Source: Crambe crambe (Eukaryota > Porifera > Demospongiae > Poecilosclerida > Crambeidae). From it: 64,000 bases of DNA. A program made the position numbers and the translations under genes. The notes under the pieces were generated by a model that had not been told where the DNA came from, ran no database searches, and worked only from the letters and a program-made list of their open reading frames with translations. The stretch spans positions 7,208,556 through 7,272,555 of the forward strand of contig OZ004585.1 in assembly GCA_963924555.1 (NCBI GenBank), written 5' to 3'. How positions within the stretch are numbered: position 1 is the stretch's first letter; every line of letters begins with the position of its first letter. Shown one piece after another: positions 53,609-64,000 of the stretch.

Positions 53609-55215
53609 ATGCCAGTGCCACCTCCAGCTGCGCACCCCCTCCCAGAAGGTAAGGAACTATGGAAATTTCTCCACTCTCACAATTACATCATCCAGTGCCA
53701 CCTCCAGCTGTGCACCTCATCCCAGAAGGTGAGCAACTACATGTATGTAGAATTATCACATTCACTGCTCTTACAATTACATCATCCAGTGCCACCTCCA
53801 GCTGCGCACCCCCTCCCAGAAGGTAAGGAACTATGGAAATTTCTCCACTCTCACAATTACATCATCCAGTGCCACCTCCAGCTGTGCACCTCATCCCAGA
53901 AGGTGAGCAACTACATGTATGTAGAATTATCACATTCACTGCTCTTACAATTACATCATCCAGTGCCACCTCCAGCTGCGCACCCCCTCCCAGAAGGTAA
54001 GGAACTATGGAAATTTCTCCACTCTCACAATTACATCATCCAGTCCCACCTCCAGCTGTGCGCCCCATCCCAGAAGGTGAGCAACTACATGTATGTAGAA
54101 TTATCACATTCACTGCTCTTACAATTACATCATCCAGTGCCACCTCCAGCCGCGCACCCCCTCCCAGAAGGTATTAAAGCAACTATGGAAATTTCTCCAC
54201 TCTCACAATTACATCATCCAGTGCCACCTCCAGCTGTGCGCCCCATCCCAGAAGGTGAGCAACTACATGTATGTATAATTATCACATTCACTGCTCTTAC
54301 AATTACATCATCCAGTGCCACCTCCACCCGCATGCCACCCCCTCCCAGAAGGTAAGCAACTATGGAAATTTCTCCACTCTCACAATTATATCTTACATCA
54401 TCCAGTGCCACCTCCAGCTGTGCGCCCCATCCCAGAAGGTAAGCAACTACATGTATGTATAATTATCACATTCACTGCTCTTACAATTACATCATCCAGT
54501 ACCACCTCCAGCCGCACGCCCCCTCCCAGAAGGTAAGCACTATAGATAGCACATTTCATGATCTTACAATTACATCATCCAGTGCCACCCCCAGCTGCAC
54601 GCCCCCTCCCAGAAGGTAAGGAAGATAACACATTTCATGATCTTACAATTACATCATCCAGTGCCATCTCCAGCTTCCCACCCTCACCCAGAAGGTGCAT
54701 GGAGGGGTAGGGCCAGGGCCAGGCGGAGGGGGAGGGGACGTCAACGGTTCTGCCCGTTCCCGTGTGAGTACATACTTAACTGTTTTCCACCAACACATAA
54801 CATGCATCACCATAATCTATAATTCCAGACCCAAACATGTACAATGGAAATCGCAAGTACGTAATATAAAACAGTACAACAGATAGCTACTCATCCTTCA
54901 TGTCAGTCATACTCTCCTCCCTCAAGACAATAAAACATTCTTCAGTCCTATGCTTACAAACAATACCGATTGCAAATTAACCCTCAGCAGGCATGCACGA
55001 GAGGGTACTTACAATACAAAAACTGCCCAATCACTCCTTATTGCACATGCCCACACACATTAATTGAAAAAAGAAAACACCAATAATTATGAAATTTGCA
55101 TGGGTATTAGCTAAGTGCAGCCATTCATTTCTTCAGGTTCTTCTTCACCACTGCACCTTCTCATTCTCTGCCAAGTGAAGATATTGAAGCCTCTTCATCA
55201 GTCAATCATCCCTGA
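53609..55215 (+). CDS. Micro-exon array gene B, proline-rich repeat protein
   Basis: Fifteen predicted exons: 53609-53648, 53696-53728, 53790-53822, 53870-53902, 53964-53996, 54044-54076, 54138-54170, 54222-54254, 54316-54351, 54406-54438, 54500-54532, 54583-54615, 54662-54763, 54829-54856, 55137-55215. All joins are in phase; the spliced frame is 615 nt, 204 residues. It has two more 33-nt exons than gene A, through one more copy of a 174-bp unit (33 + 47 + 33 + 61). Further differences are a 6-nt insertion in the basic segment and a 3-nt insertion (one Ser) in the last exon; all keep the frame. Some units have changed sequence (AVHLIPE). The Ginger-like element sits about 140 bp upstream of the start codon and may affect its promoter. 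Confidence 0.7.
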
Positions 55216-55399
55216 CGAATATAACATTCAAAATTAATCATTGAGCTTTTCTTAGCATAATTATATTTGGAAATAACTACTTCTTATGAATATGAATAAT
55301 ACACAAGTATTGTTATATAATCTTCCATATCCAGTGCTATGTACTTACCAAAGAGGAACATTTCAATTTATATAGCTAATTACAAAGAAAAAGAATGGA

Positions 55400-55931
55400 A
55401 ACAAGTGAATGCAAAAAATTTCTTCTAAATAAAAAGTGAAGTAGGGATAGCAGTAAAATTTAGCTGCATTCCTATCACTCCTACCCCTCCTAAAATTTCA
55501 ATATCCACGCCCATAGCTATATACACCCAACTTAAATCCCTACTCTTCACTCCCCCTTCAGCAATAAGTGAGTCAAGTAACCCCTTACCCGTACCCATCA
55601 CCAAACTCAAGAATCACAGCAATAATATTATTACAAAACTACTATTCCTACTTCACTCCTAGCCTCCTTAGGAGTGAAGTAGGAATAGTAGTTTTGTAAT
55701 AATATTATTGCTGTGATTCTTGAGTTTGGTGATGGGTACGGGTAAGGGGTTACTTGACTCACTTATTGCTGAAGGGGGAGTGAAGAGTAGGGATTTAAGT
55801 TGGGTGTATATAGCTATGGGCGTGGATATTGAAATTTTAGGAGGGGTAGGAGTGATAGGAATGCAGCTAAATTTTACTGCTATCCCTACTTCACTTTTTA
55901 TTTAGAAGAAATTTTTTGCATTCACTTGTTG
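55400..55931. mobile_element. Near-perfect palindrome, arms of about 262 bp
   Basis: 55,400-55,661 and 55,669-55,931 are almost exact inverted copies around a 7-bp centre; they encode the same 61-residue shadow frame on opposite strands. Both arms contain GAAGTAGGGATAGCAG. A transcript would fold into one long hairpin. Probably a foldback element; flanking target duplication not clear. Confidence 0.9.
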
Positions 55932-56129
55932 TAGCTACTATGCCTATCATAGGAACTCTATAATCATGATTATGATTATATATAATCCAAACACATATGC
56001 TTTCCACATGGTTTTATTTACATTTTTAAGTCACCGTGTCGTTGTTCTCTGGAGTGTAAGTGCGAAGCATGCAGAAGAGTAATTACAGCATTCCTTAACA
56101 GTTAGCTAATCATTTCCAGAATTATAGCA

Positions 56130-58153
56130 ATAATAATTATGCATTCTCTTCTTTGTTGATAGTTTTCTTGTGTATAGCATTCACCAATAGTCATCAATGC
56201 TGGGTCAAGTCGATTTCGTTCATAGTGCTGAAGGAGCTCATCTATCTCCTTTAATGCTGTATTTTTTTACGATTTCAAAATGCTTTATTGCATATGGGAG
56301 GGGGGGATCTTCTGGCACACTGACAGCACATAACACTTTGAGTCTCACTGTAGCAAGTCAGGTAGCAGTTCCCGCCATGCTTCTTGAGCCTACGTTCAGA
56401 CTGATGCTTTGGTGGTAGCTTGCATGCTCTCCCATCAGATCATTTTCACAAACTGCTAGTGTGATGAGAGTAGTGGGCTGTAATATCATTATAGATAGAA
56501 CATAATGCTGATCTGATTTGACATTTTTACTTATGCACATAAATATTTATAACTAGCTACATCTTATAAAGTTCAATCAGAATTCCCATTCTTGTCATCA
56601 GAGGTTTCTCTATTATTATTGTGCTCACACTTTTAGGCTGTGTATCATCTTCAATTTCTTCCACTCCTCTAGCTGCTCTTTGTCTGTGATTGGCATCATG
56701 CGTAGAAGCTATTCAAATAAAATATCATTTCCTATAGAGTAAGGGTGTGTATTGCTTACAAGATTACCTAGGCTGTTGTTGGTGTATGGCACTTGATGAC
56801 TTGATTGGTTTGGACATGCTGTGTATTCATTTTCTACTATGTTCTCGGCAGGGATGGCTAGCATTATAAGTCTGGTGTTTTGCTACATGGGTGGATGTGT
56901 GATCATACTCTGTTGCCTAAAACCTGTTCATTAACTAACCCTCTGTCTTCTCCCAGTCGGTCTGTAATTGTCCTGCTCACCTGGAAGGTACAGCATATAT
57001 GATAGTAAACATTTCCTATTGCAGTTACATCCATTTGGTGAGTCACTTGCTAACTCAACCTTTTAGTTAATCATACCTTGGTAGTGCTGGTAATTTTGAG
57101 GCGTTGGTGGATTACCTTGGACATAGTTGCATGCTGGAAGTAAATCACACAGAATCTAGCTATCACATTTTCTAGATGTTGCTCTCCATGGCTTTCACAT
57201 TACCTCCATAGTTCATCTCATTGGGAAATTCAGGAGGTCTGGAATGACGACTGGGTTCTCTGCCTGCCCTATGCACTGTGTACAATTGTGCAATTGTAAT
57301 TAAGGACTTCAGTTATTATAGCTTTATATAGAGTTTTGGCCAGTCTGCATTTAGTGCATATACCTGGCAAGTATACAAGCCTGTATTTAGCGAGAATGCA
57401 AGCCTGTATACTTGCCTGTAGCAAGTATACAAGAGGCCTTTATTGTTGTAAAGTATAGTATTGCATAGACTCATTACTACAACACGTAATGAATTGCACT
57501 CTCAGCAAACTCACCCGATTCCCTATAGTCCCTATTTAGCTGGGATAGTTTAGGGCTGTATCCTGCGTATAAATAATTATGTAATCATTATTAATCACAT
57601 GATCCATGCATTATGCCCTGCACTATATAGCTATAATAATAGACACCAATAATAATGACCTTGTGATGTGCTAGAGTATGACGATACAGAGGATCTACGA
57701 CCTGTGTGCACAATATGATAAGAGATACTATACCTCATACCTCATAGAACTGCATAATTTATATTTCACCTTGTGAGCCTGTTGATACAATTGATGACCT
57801 TCGGGCCCCCTTGATATTGATCTACAGAAATACATACATGCAATGAATGTTGTATATAGGATTGGCATTCCATCATACCTTGGAAGTTTGCTGCCATGCC
57901 AGTGTTGTGATGTATAGCTGTTTGGATTGGGTGATACAACTACCTACAACTCTCTGCATATTCATAATACTCACATGATTTTTTTGAATTTCCTTCGTCA
58001 ATGGTTTGCATAACACGATGGGAATATTTCATACGGCCATGACCATCAACATATCTCTGGCCCAACTCAGAATCTGTTAGCTATATTTTAGCCATAAATA
58101 GTGTGATCAGTGGACAAGTTACTCACCTGGATGATTATCATAGCCAGGAGATA
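56130..58153 (-). pseudogene. SH2-CaaX family member 3, decayed
   Basis: The SH2 part (56,455-56,140) reads FxDGRACKLPPKHQ-like, then ERRLKKHGGNCYLTCYSETQ; after a frameshift AIKHFEIVKKYSIKGD; after a second shift EIDELLQHYERNRLDPALMT and RECIII without the expected stop. The core Arg of the phosphotyrosine pocket is Cys (YLTCYS). Upstream Tyr-rich exons keep phase-1 borders and lengths divisible by three: 57,077-57,133 (ACNYVQGNPPTPQNYQHYQ), 57,204-57,275 (VHRAGREPSRHSRPPEF), 57,975-58,073 (DSELGQRYVDGHGRMKYSH) and 58,127-58,153 (VSPGYDNHP). Other exons around 56,770 and 57,770 are likely but not placed. Confidence 0.6.
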
Positions 58154-58789
58154 CTGCATGTATATAGTAAAAGGGATATATATCAAGTCATCCAATGAGA
58201 TCACATACATCACTTACAATATGCCATTCTTCATAGATGCCTACGTACTTCATATTGAGCATCAGTCCACAATAATTATATTATGAAGCTAAACACAGAA
58301 CAGAACAGGCAGCAGTGATTATGCTGGAGTTTCACAGAAATAGTTGCATTTATAGAAGGTATAGCAACCTATATAAAGGACTGCTTAAGCAGCTTATGGT
58401 ATAAGTATTGTGTCAAGAAGAATAGCAGTTATTGTCATTAGTAATGTATTGTTAATGTGGGGAATTCCTGAATGAATATGAATAAAAACGGTTAGTGTAA
58501 CTGTTATTTTGGCATCATGTGACAGAATGCTGATGTAATTATTAATTATATATAGCTGGCCTTAATATTTAGCTAATATTCGTATAAATGTTTTACTATT
58601 CCAAGGCCTCAAAAATCTTGTCGCAGAAATAATTATTTGTGGAATTATTTTTATGGCAACAATAATCAAATTCAAACGGTAGCAATTAAAAGTACATGTA
58701 GAAATTTAAGAAGCATCGAAGTCATTAACCATTCTAAGTAGCCATACAGTAAGAACAGTATCCAAAGTCTCATTTTCGGTGTATTCGTC

Positions 58790-60596
58790 TTACAGTATGG
58801 TACAGGTGCTCCTATGATGTAGGCAATTTTCTGTGCAGCATTGCCCTATATTTGGAAATGCTGGGTCAATTCTATTCCCCTCATAGTGCACCAGTAGCTG
58901 ACCAATTTTTTCATCTTTCCATCAATCCTGCACTTTCCACCCGTACAAATAATCTTAAAGTGTTTTTGTCGTATGTGTTGGGGTTCTCTGATACACATGC
59001 ATAGACACTTTGTATTTTCACTGTAACGAGTGAGGTAGCAATTTCCACCGTGCCTCTTGAGCCTACATACAGCCTTTTTTCCAGTGATATTGTTATTGTA
59101 GCTTTGATGCTTTGATGCTCTCCCATCAAACTGCTTTCTGGAACTGCAGATGTAATAAATGCAGTCCTCTGTGGGATAATGTAAAATACATAGATAGATA
59201 TAGCTATATCTGTGTGTCAGCAACACTACAATATAGTATAGAGATCAATTGGGTTCTAGGGCTAAACTATGTAGCCTGATGTTTTATGTACATTTCCAGG
59301 TCGACTGCTGTTATGCATATGGGTATCGTTGCCATCTGGTGGAGTGAGTTGTAGTGACGGGTCATAGCCATTGGGTGGAACATGTTGTGGTGATGGGTCA
59401 TCGGCTGGTTGTATTACTGTGGAACTGGTGTTCACTATAATTTCAGATTCAACCCTTCGTCTTTGATCAGCAAGTTGTGATTCAACTGCACGTGTATAAA
59501 AGATGCTACAGCTACTTATGCATGTGGTATCAGGAATGGTCATAAAAAAATAGGTCTAAATAACACACACCATAGAATACTTGCTGGGAAATGGGGTGGG
59601 CATTATTTATAATAACAGTGTTTTGTTTGTTTGTTTATTTATTTGTTTGTTTATTTGCTTGCTTGCTTGCTTGTTTTTATCATATAATTATTATGATGGG
59701 ACTTACTTTCTGGTCCAGTAAGAGTGTAGTTAACTTCTGCCTCATTATGATTTATAGCTATTTCGCATACATTTTCTCCAGGAATGGCCTGAGGTTCTCT
59801 TGGACCTTTAAAATAATGGAATTCCATAAAAATAATATAATGTGTGATGACATTATTTATTACCTCGGTTTCGATGTCGATAAAAGTTATCATCATACTC
59901 TGTAATAATAAAGAATGAAAATATTTCATACAACAACAAAAATGGCTACTATTGATTGAGATCAGTATGATCTGTCCTGTTAAAAATAACACAGAGTGAC
60001 ATTATTTAATTACCTCGGTCTCGATGTTGATAAAGGTTGTCATCATACTCTGTAATAATAAAGAATGAAAATATAACAACAAAAAGCCTTTCCTATGGAC
60101 AGGCTATTAGCTACTATTGATTGATCAGAATGATCCAATACCATGAGATTTGTCCTGTTAAACATAACACACAGTGACATTATTCATTACCTCGTTCCTG
60201 ATGTCAATAAAGGTAAAATATTCATGCAACACAAAGCATGGATAGGCTAATGAGCTACTATTGATTGAGTTCAGTATGATCTTATACCCATGAGATTAAC
60301 TCTAATGGGTAAGGGGCATGATAATTAACATTTCACATGCTATTATGGTCTCATAACTATACTAGCGCATCAACTTACCTCCTAAACCAGCTCTTGGTGG
60401 GTAATTGGCTCTATAGGTGTTGTATGGCTGCCTGCTGTGACCAATATTGTGCATTTGGAAAGCTTCATTACTACAGTCACCTGCATTATGTAGTCAACAA
60501 GCTTATAGCTCTACCACACTAAACATGGAATAGCCTGAGTAATTTTAGCTATCGATTGGTGAAACTATAATTACCTGAATTTTTTTGATGGTTCAT
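58790..60596 (-). CDS. SH2-CaaX family member 2, best-resolved gene, one frameshift
   Basis: Seven exons join in phase: 60,596-60,575 (ATG; MNHQKNS), 60,480-60,379 (GDCSNEAFQMHNIGHSRQPY, NYPPRAGLG), 60,049-60,014 (EYDDNLYQHRDR), 59,899-59,864 (EYDDNFYRHRNR), 59,805-59,707 (GPREPQAIPGENVCEIAINH), 59,485-59,292 (phase 1 to 0, Pro-rich linker) and 59,166-58,790. The last holds the SH2: FDGRASKHQS, CRLKRHGGNCYLTRYSENTK, KHFKIICTGGKC, then after a 1-nt loss near the A6 run at about 58,904-58,909, KIGQLLVHYEGNRIDPAF, ending CTIL, a CaaX box. Tyr motifs in the N-terminal exons could be phosphorylated and bound by SH2 domains. The single shift at a homopolymer could be a sequencing error or early decay. 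Confidence 0.65.
59810..60260. repeat. Tandem triplication containing the 36-nt Tyr exon
   Basis: Units of about 150 bp with AATAATAAAGAATGAAAATA and the EYDDN exon recur at 59,864, 60,014 and about 60,191. The third unit has lost the acceptor and half the exon. Confidence 0.75.
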
Positions 60597-61012
60597 CTGT
60601 AGGCCACTTAGAATGCAGTAGTCTATAAGCACAGCTGGCAGCTCACAAAGTAGGTATGTTTTTGCAGCTGTTCAATGTTACAGCCATGTGATCTGCATGT
60701 ACATGTAGCTAACTAACATGGTTACTAAAAATGGGCATGCAGCTGTTCATCATCATTATGTAATGTCTCATTTGGGACCAGATAATTATTATCACAACAC
60801 TTACAATGCATACACATAATTATGGCTACAATGCTCTAGTGCTGCTGTCCATAGCTAGCTAGCTATACTTGGGAAATTTTTAGTTGCAGCTTCTTTTTTT
60901 TTTTACTCTCACTTGTTATAAAAAGGATCATATAGCTATATAGCTATGTACAAATGCAAAACTTTAAAGCTATAAAGCAAAATGTCTATAGTAAATCAAC
61001 ATAATGCATATG

Positions 61013-62982
61013 TTATAATATGATGCATTTCCTTTCTTGCTTCTGCTGCGGCTGCGGCTGTGGCTGCTGTGGCTGCTGCTGCTGTGGCTGTGATTGTGGC
61101 TGCTGTGGCTGCTGTGGCTGCTGTTGTGGCTGCGGCTGTGGCTGCTGCGGCTGCTGCTGTGGCTGCTGTGACTGTGACTGCTGTGGCTGTAGCTGCTGCT
61201 GCTGCTGCTGCTGAAGCTGCTCCTGCTGCTGCTGAAGCTGCTGCTGTTGCTGTTGAACCTGCTGCTGAAGCTGAGTTATCTTCTCTTACATCTCAGCAAA
61301 TTGACATACTCTTCCTGCATTCCATGGCCTGCCAATATGCTCTACATTGGTACCAATTGGATTCCTTTCATAGTAATCAAGCAGAGCACCAATCGTCTCA
61401 AATGATTGATTTGAACCCATGATTTTATAACGATCATTCATAGCATCTATTGCGAAGTGATGAAATTGAATTTGTCCTTCCTTATTCCTGATCATTATTG
61501 AGAGTATATAGCACTTCTGATGAGAGCTATACCTTGTAAGGTAGCATGGCTCTCTTTGTTGTGTAAGTTTTTGTTCAGCTATTTCTCCAGTCATCCTCCC
61601 ACAAAAAGAATCATGGTCAAGTACATCTGCCTCAAATTCTGGCTGTTGTACTATACATATTGGCCTGGTCCACTGCAGAACAAATTTTTATGTATTTATA
61701 GTTTATATTATCCATAATGATTCTCAGTGGTTTAAATCTAGAGTGTTTTCAATTCATGTATACATGGGACTAAAATGGCTACTAATTATTTCATTCTATG
61801 TGGTATAGTGGCTGGTGACGTTCTAAAATAGCTATGGAGAACTAGCTGAAAGGTCATCAGTCCAACGCTAACTTTCAGTTTCAAAACTACCCTTCTTCGA
61901 AATATCACACACTGATTCAGCTATATCTTTATCTTCCCTTTGTAAGTGTGGGCAAAGCAGCTGCAAAATATGCATGTTGTAAGTGGATGCAAGGCCCTCC
62001 CACAGGACTATTTGAGAGTGATCGAGCAAATAGGTGCATGTATACATAATTATAATACATTTTGCTCAGGAGGTCTACTAGGATCCCATTCCCTTTCTAT
62101 ATAACTTATGTACATTTCTGGGTTGACTGCTGTTATGCATATGGGTGTCGTTGCCATCCGGTGGAGTGGGTTGTAGTGACGGGTCATAGCCATAAGGTGG
62201 AACCTGTTATGGTGATGGGTCATCGGCTGGTTGTACTACTGTGGGAGTGGTACCCCTGGTGTCCTCTGCAATTTCAGGTTCAACCCTTTGTCTTTGGTGA
62301 GCAAGTTGTGATCGAACTGTATGTAGAATAATGGTGTTTGTTTTCGTTTTTGCATCATATGAGTTAATATGTTATGATGGGACTTACTTTCTGGTTCATT
62401 TAACTGATGATTGTAGTTAACTTCCGGGCCCCTGCAGTATCTTGTGTAGGAGGGGAAATGACTACATTTATGTATATTATGCTCTGTAGCTAGCTGCCTA
62501 CGTATCATTGCAAATGCATATTCATGGCTACCTTATTATGATTTCTAGCTATTTCGCATACATTTTCTCCAGGAATGGCATGAAATTCTCTTGGATCTTC
62601 AAAATGATGGAATTCCATAAAAATAATATAATGCGTGATGACATTATTTATCTATTTACCTTGGTATTGATGTTGATGATGGTTATCAGCATACTTTATA
62701 ATAATAAAGAAGAAATATTTCACACAACAAAAAGCCTTTCCTGCATGAATAGGCTAATTAGCTACTATTGATTGAGCTCAGTATGATCCAATACCATGAG
62801 ATTTGTGTCCTAATGGTTAAGGGGCATGATAATGAAGAAGTTGAACATTTCACATGCTGTATGGTCTCATAACTACCACTTACCTCCTAAACCAGCTCTT
62901 GGTGGGTAATTGGGTCTATTGGTGTTGTATGGCTTCCCACTATTATCAATATTGTGCATTGGAAAAGCTTCATTATAGTCAC
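61013..62982 (-). pseudogene. SH2-CaaX family member 1, with in-frame stops
   Basis: Terminal exon 61,672-61,013, phase 0: SH2 with FCGRMTGEIAEQKLTQ, REPCYLTRYSSHQKCYILSI, YKIMGSNQSFETIGALLDYY and ERNPIG, then TAA at 61,288-61,286. Directly after the stop the same frame stays open for 90 codons: EKITQLQQQ, a long Gln/Pro-rich tail, and KQERKCIIL at the end, a CaaX box of geranylgeranyl type. Linker exon 62,316-62,114 has another TAA (within DDPSP-stop-QVPPYGYD) where member 2 has CAA. Exon 62,660-62,693 has lost two bases at its acceptor. Exon 62,884-62,982 (GDYNEAFPMHNIDNSGKPYN) is intact. Several lesions point to a pseudogene, although the SH2 itself is conserved. Confidence 0.65.
61028..61275. 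repeat. CTG/CGG-type triplet repeat encoding a poly-Gln tail
   Basis: Imperfect CTG/TGG/CGG triplets, read on the minus strand as Gln/Pro. The plus-strand Cys/Gly-rich frame here is its shadow. Confidence 0.9.
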
Positions 62983-64000
62983 CTGCATTATGGATCATAG
63001 TCAACAAGCTCATAATAATCATCATGTAGCTATGCATCATGGGTTGATACATAAGACAGTGACAGCTGTGTCCATGGTTTCGACAATTATTAATCAGCCC
63101 GAGTGTTTGTACCAGGAAGAAGAATTAACCTACTGCAGCTCAGGGAATCGATTTCTGAACTTCTTGTGTGCACTTTCACTAGCTATGATAGTCTAAAGTA
63201 TATAGTATCTAAATAGTCAAGTCTGACATCGTTTATACTCTAGATGATAAAGACTGTTGATGATATCTTAGCACCGGTTATTCTAAAGTCCAATGCATCA
63301 TTCAAACATCATAATTATTATGACTGTTGTGTGGGAATGTGCAGTATCAATTCACATTGCTCTTTTTTGGTGGTGTGTCCATACGTATAACTGCTAATTC
63401 ACCTACACTTACAATAAATGCATGCATGGTCTCTTCACTATCATTTCCTTTGGGCATTTGACCTTCAGTTTTGTAAGTAAGGGTGATTGAGACATAAGGT
63501 AATCAGGGCTTCCCCCCCAGGTATCTTCCACTATGCCTTCAGTTCTTCCCCCTAGGCCCTATGCCATATGTCTTGCCACTATGCCTTCAGTTCTTCCCCC
63601 AGAACCCTGGTAATTGTCATCACTTCAACTCAACTTCATGCATAATTTATAGCATGACTTACTATTGGACATAATTTTCTTTGTTCGCACACTGAAGGGA
63701 AAAAACTTCACTGGCACACTCACCTTGACTTTATGGAAATGTAATGTGGAATGGAATATAATCCCAATGATAAATATTATTACTTGCTCTCTATTAATTA
63801 CACAAATTTTTGACATGTAAGACAAGTGTATGAAAATATTTTAACAATGAAATGAAAGCGAATTACAGTTAATATTATAATTGCCAGCCTGTACCCAGGC
63901 CATGTTTTATGAGGCTAATTATTATTGCATGGCAAGGTATAGATGATTGAATATGCATACATTTCATTACACATTCCATATTCCATGAAATGCCCCCACA
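62983..64000. other. No certain gene
   Basis: First exon(s) of SH2 family member 1 may lie here on the minus strand but were not identified. A short direct repeat with CACTATGCCTTCAGTTCTTC (63,530 and 63,578) is present. Otherwise nothing recognised. Confidence 0.4.

Larger units (their letters stand above)
46380..55224. repeat. Segmental duplication, copy B
   Basis: Same block as 25,833-32,726, direct orientation, 13.7 kb away. It is longer because of a TA element (47,600-48,400), a Ginger-like element (51,906-53,470) and one extra 174-bp micro-exon pair. It lacks the 594-bp TA element of copy A. Confidence 0.93.

Noticed and set aside
53588-54355. 255-codon continuous open frame through the repeat array
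   Set aside because: It arises because 174 bp is a multiple of three; alternate repeats are read in a different frame, and the spliced model explains frame-preserving changes better.
61020-61214. Cys/Gly-rich plus-strand ORF that looks like a metallothionein or keratin-associated protein
   Set aside because: It is the complement of the Gln/Pro-rich tail of the SH2 gene and comes from the triplet repeat.

Overview
This is eukaryotic, AT-rich, animal-type DNA. Genes are split by short GT-AG introns, and the gene families are metazoan: scavenger-receptor cysteine-rich (SRCR) domains, TRIM (RING/B-box), talin FERM and rod, RASSF-like, GIMAP/AIG1-like GTPases and SH2 domains. Family content, very short introns and many small inverted-repeat elements suggest an early-branching animal, most likely a demosponge such as Amphimedon. 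That assignment is an inference; no rRNA or other species marker is present.

Layout. 1-2,922: 5' part of a secreted SRCR-repeat gene on the minus strand. 5,850-14,662 (plus): a decayed TRIM copy, a truncated RASSF-like fragment, an intact TRIM exon, a talin-like FERM/rod gene lacking its N-terminal FERM lobes, and a small Rabex-5-like fragment. 15,411-24,200: a nest of mobile elements: a DIRS-type tyrosine-recombinase retrotransposon, a TIR element, and an internally deleted MULE sitting in a locally duplicated repeat. 24,442-29,325 (minus): exons of an SH2 protein with a coiled coil and a C-terminal CaaX box. 25,833-32,726 and 46,380-55,224 are two copies of one segmental duplication. The 13.7 kb between them holds decayed transposase genes, two GIMAP-like GTPases, tandem repeats and a nuclease/CXC-domain ORF. 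56,130-63,000 (minus): three more members of the SH2-CaaX family in tandem, in different states of decay.

Two observations stand out. First, a family of predicted membrane-tethered SH2 proteins: tyrosine-rich N-terminal segments on small exons that are multiples of three and in phase 1, then one SH2 exon ending in a CaaX prenylation motif (CALM, CIIL, CTIL). Second, each copy of the segmental duplication carries a gene made of an array of 33-nt micro-exons with 47-65 bp introns, each encoding one 11-residue proline-rich repeat (VPPPAAHPLPE type). One copy has 13 exons and the other 15, and every difference between them keeps the reading frame.

The two duplication copies differ by clean transposon insertions: two TA-target elements, a Ginger-like element with a 4-bp target duplication, and a Helitron-like element placed at different sites and orientations. 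They therefore act as mutual empty-site controls that define element ends precisely. SRCR, TRIM, GIMAP and SH2 genes together suggest an immune/signalling-rich, fast-turnover region, but no functional link between them is shown by the sequence.
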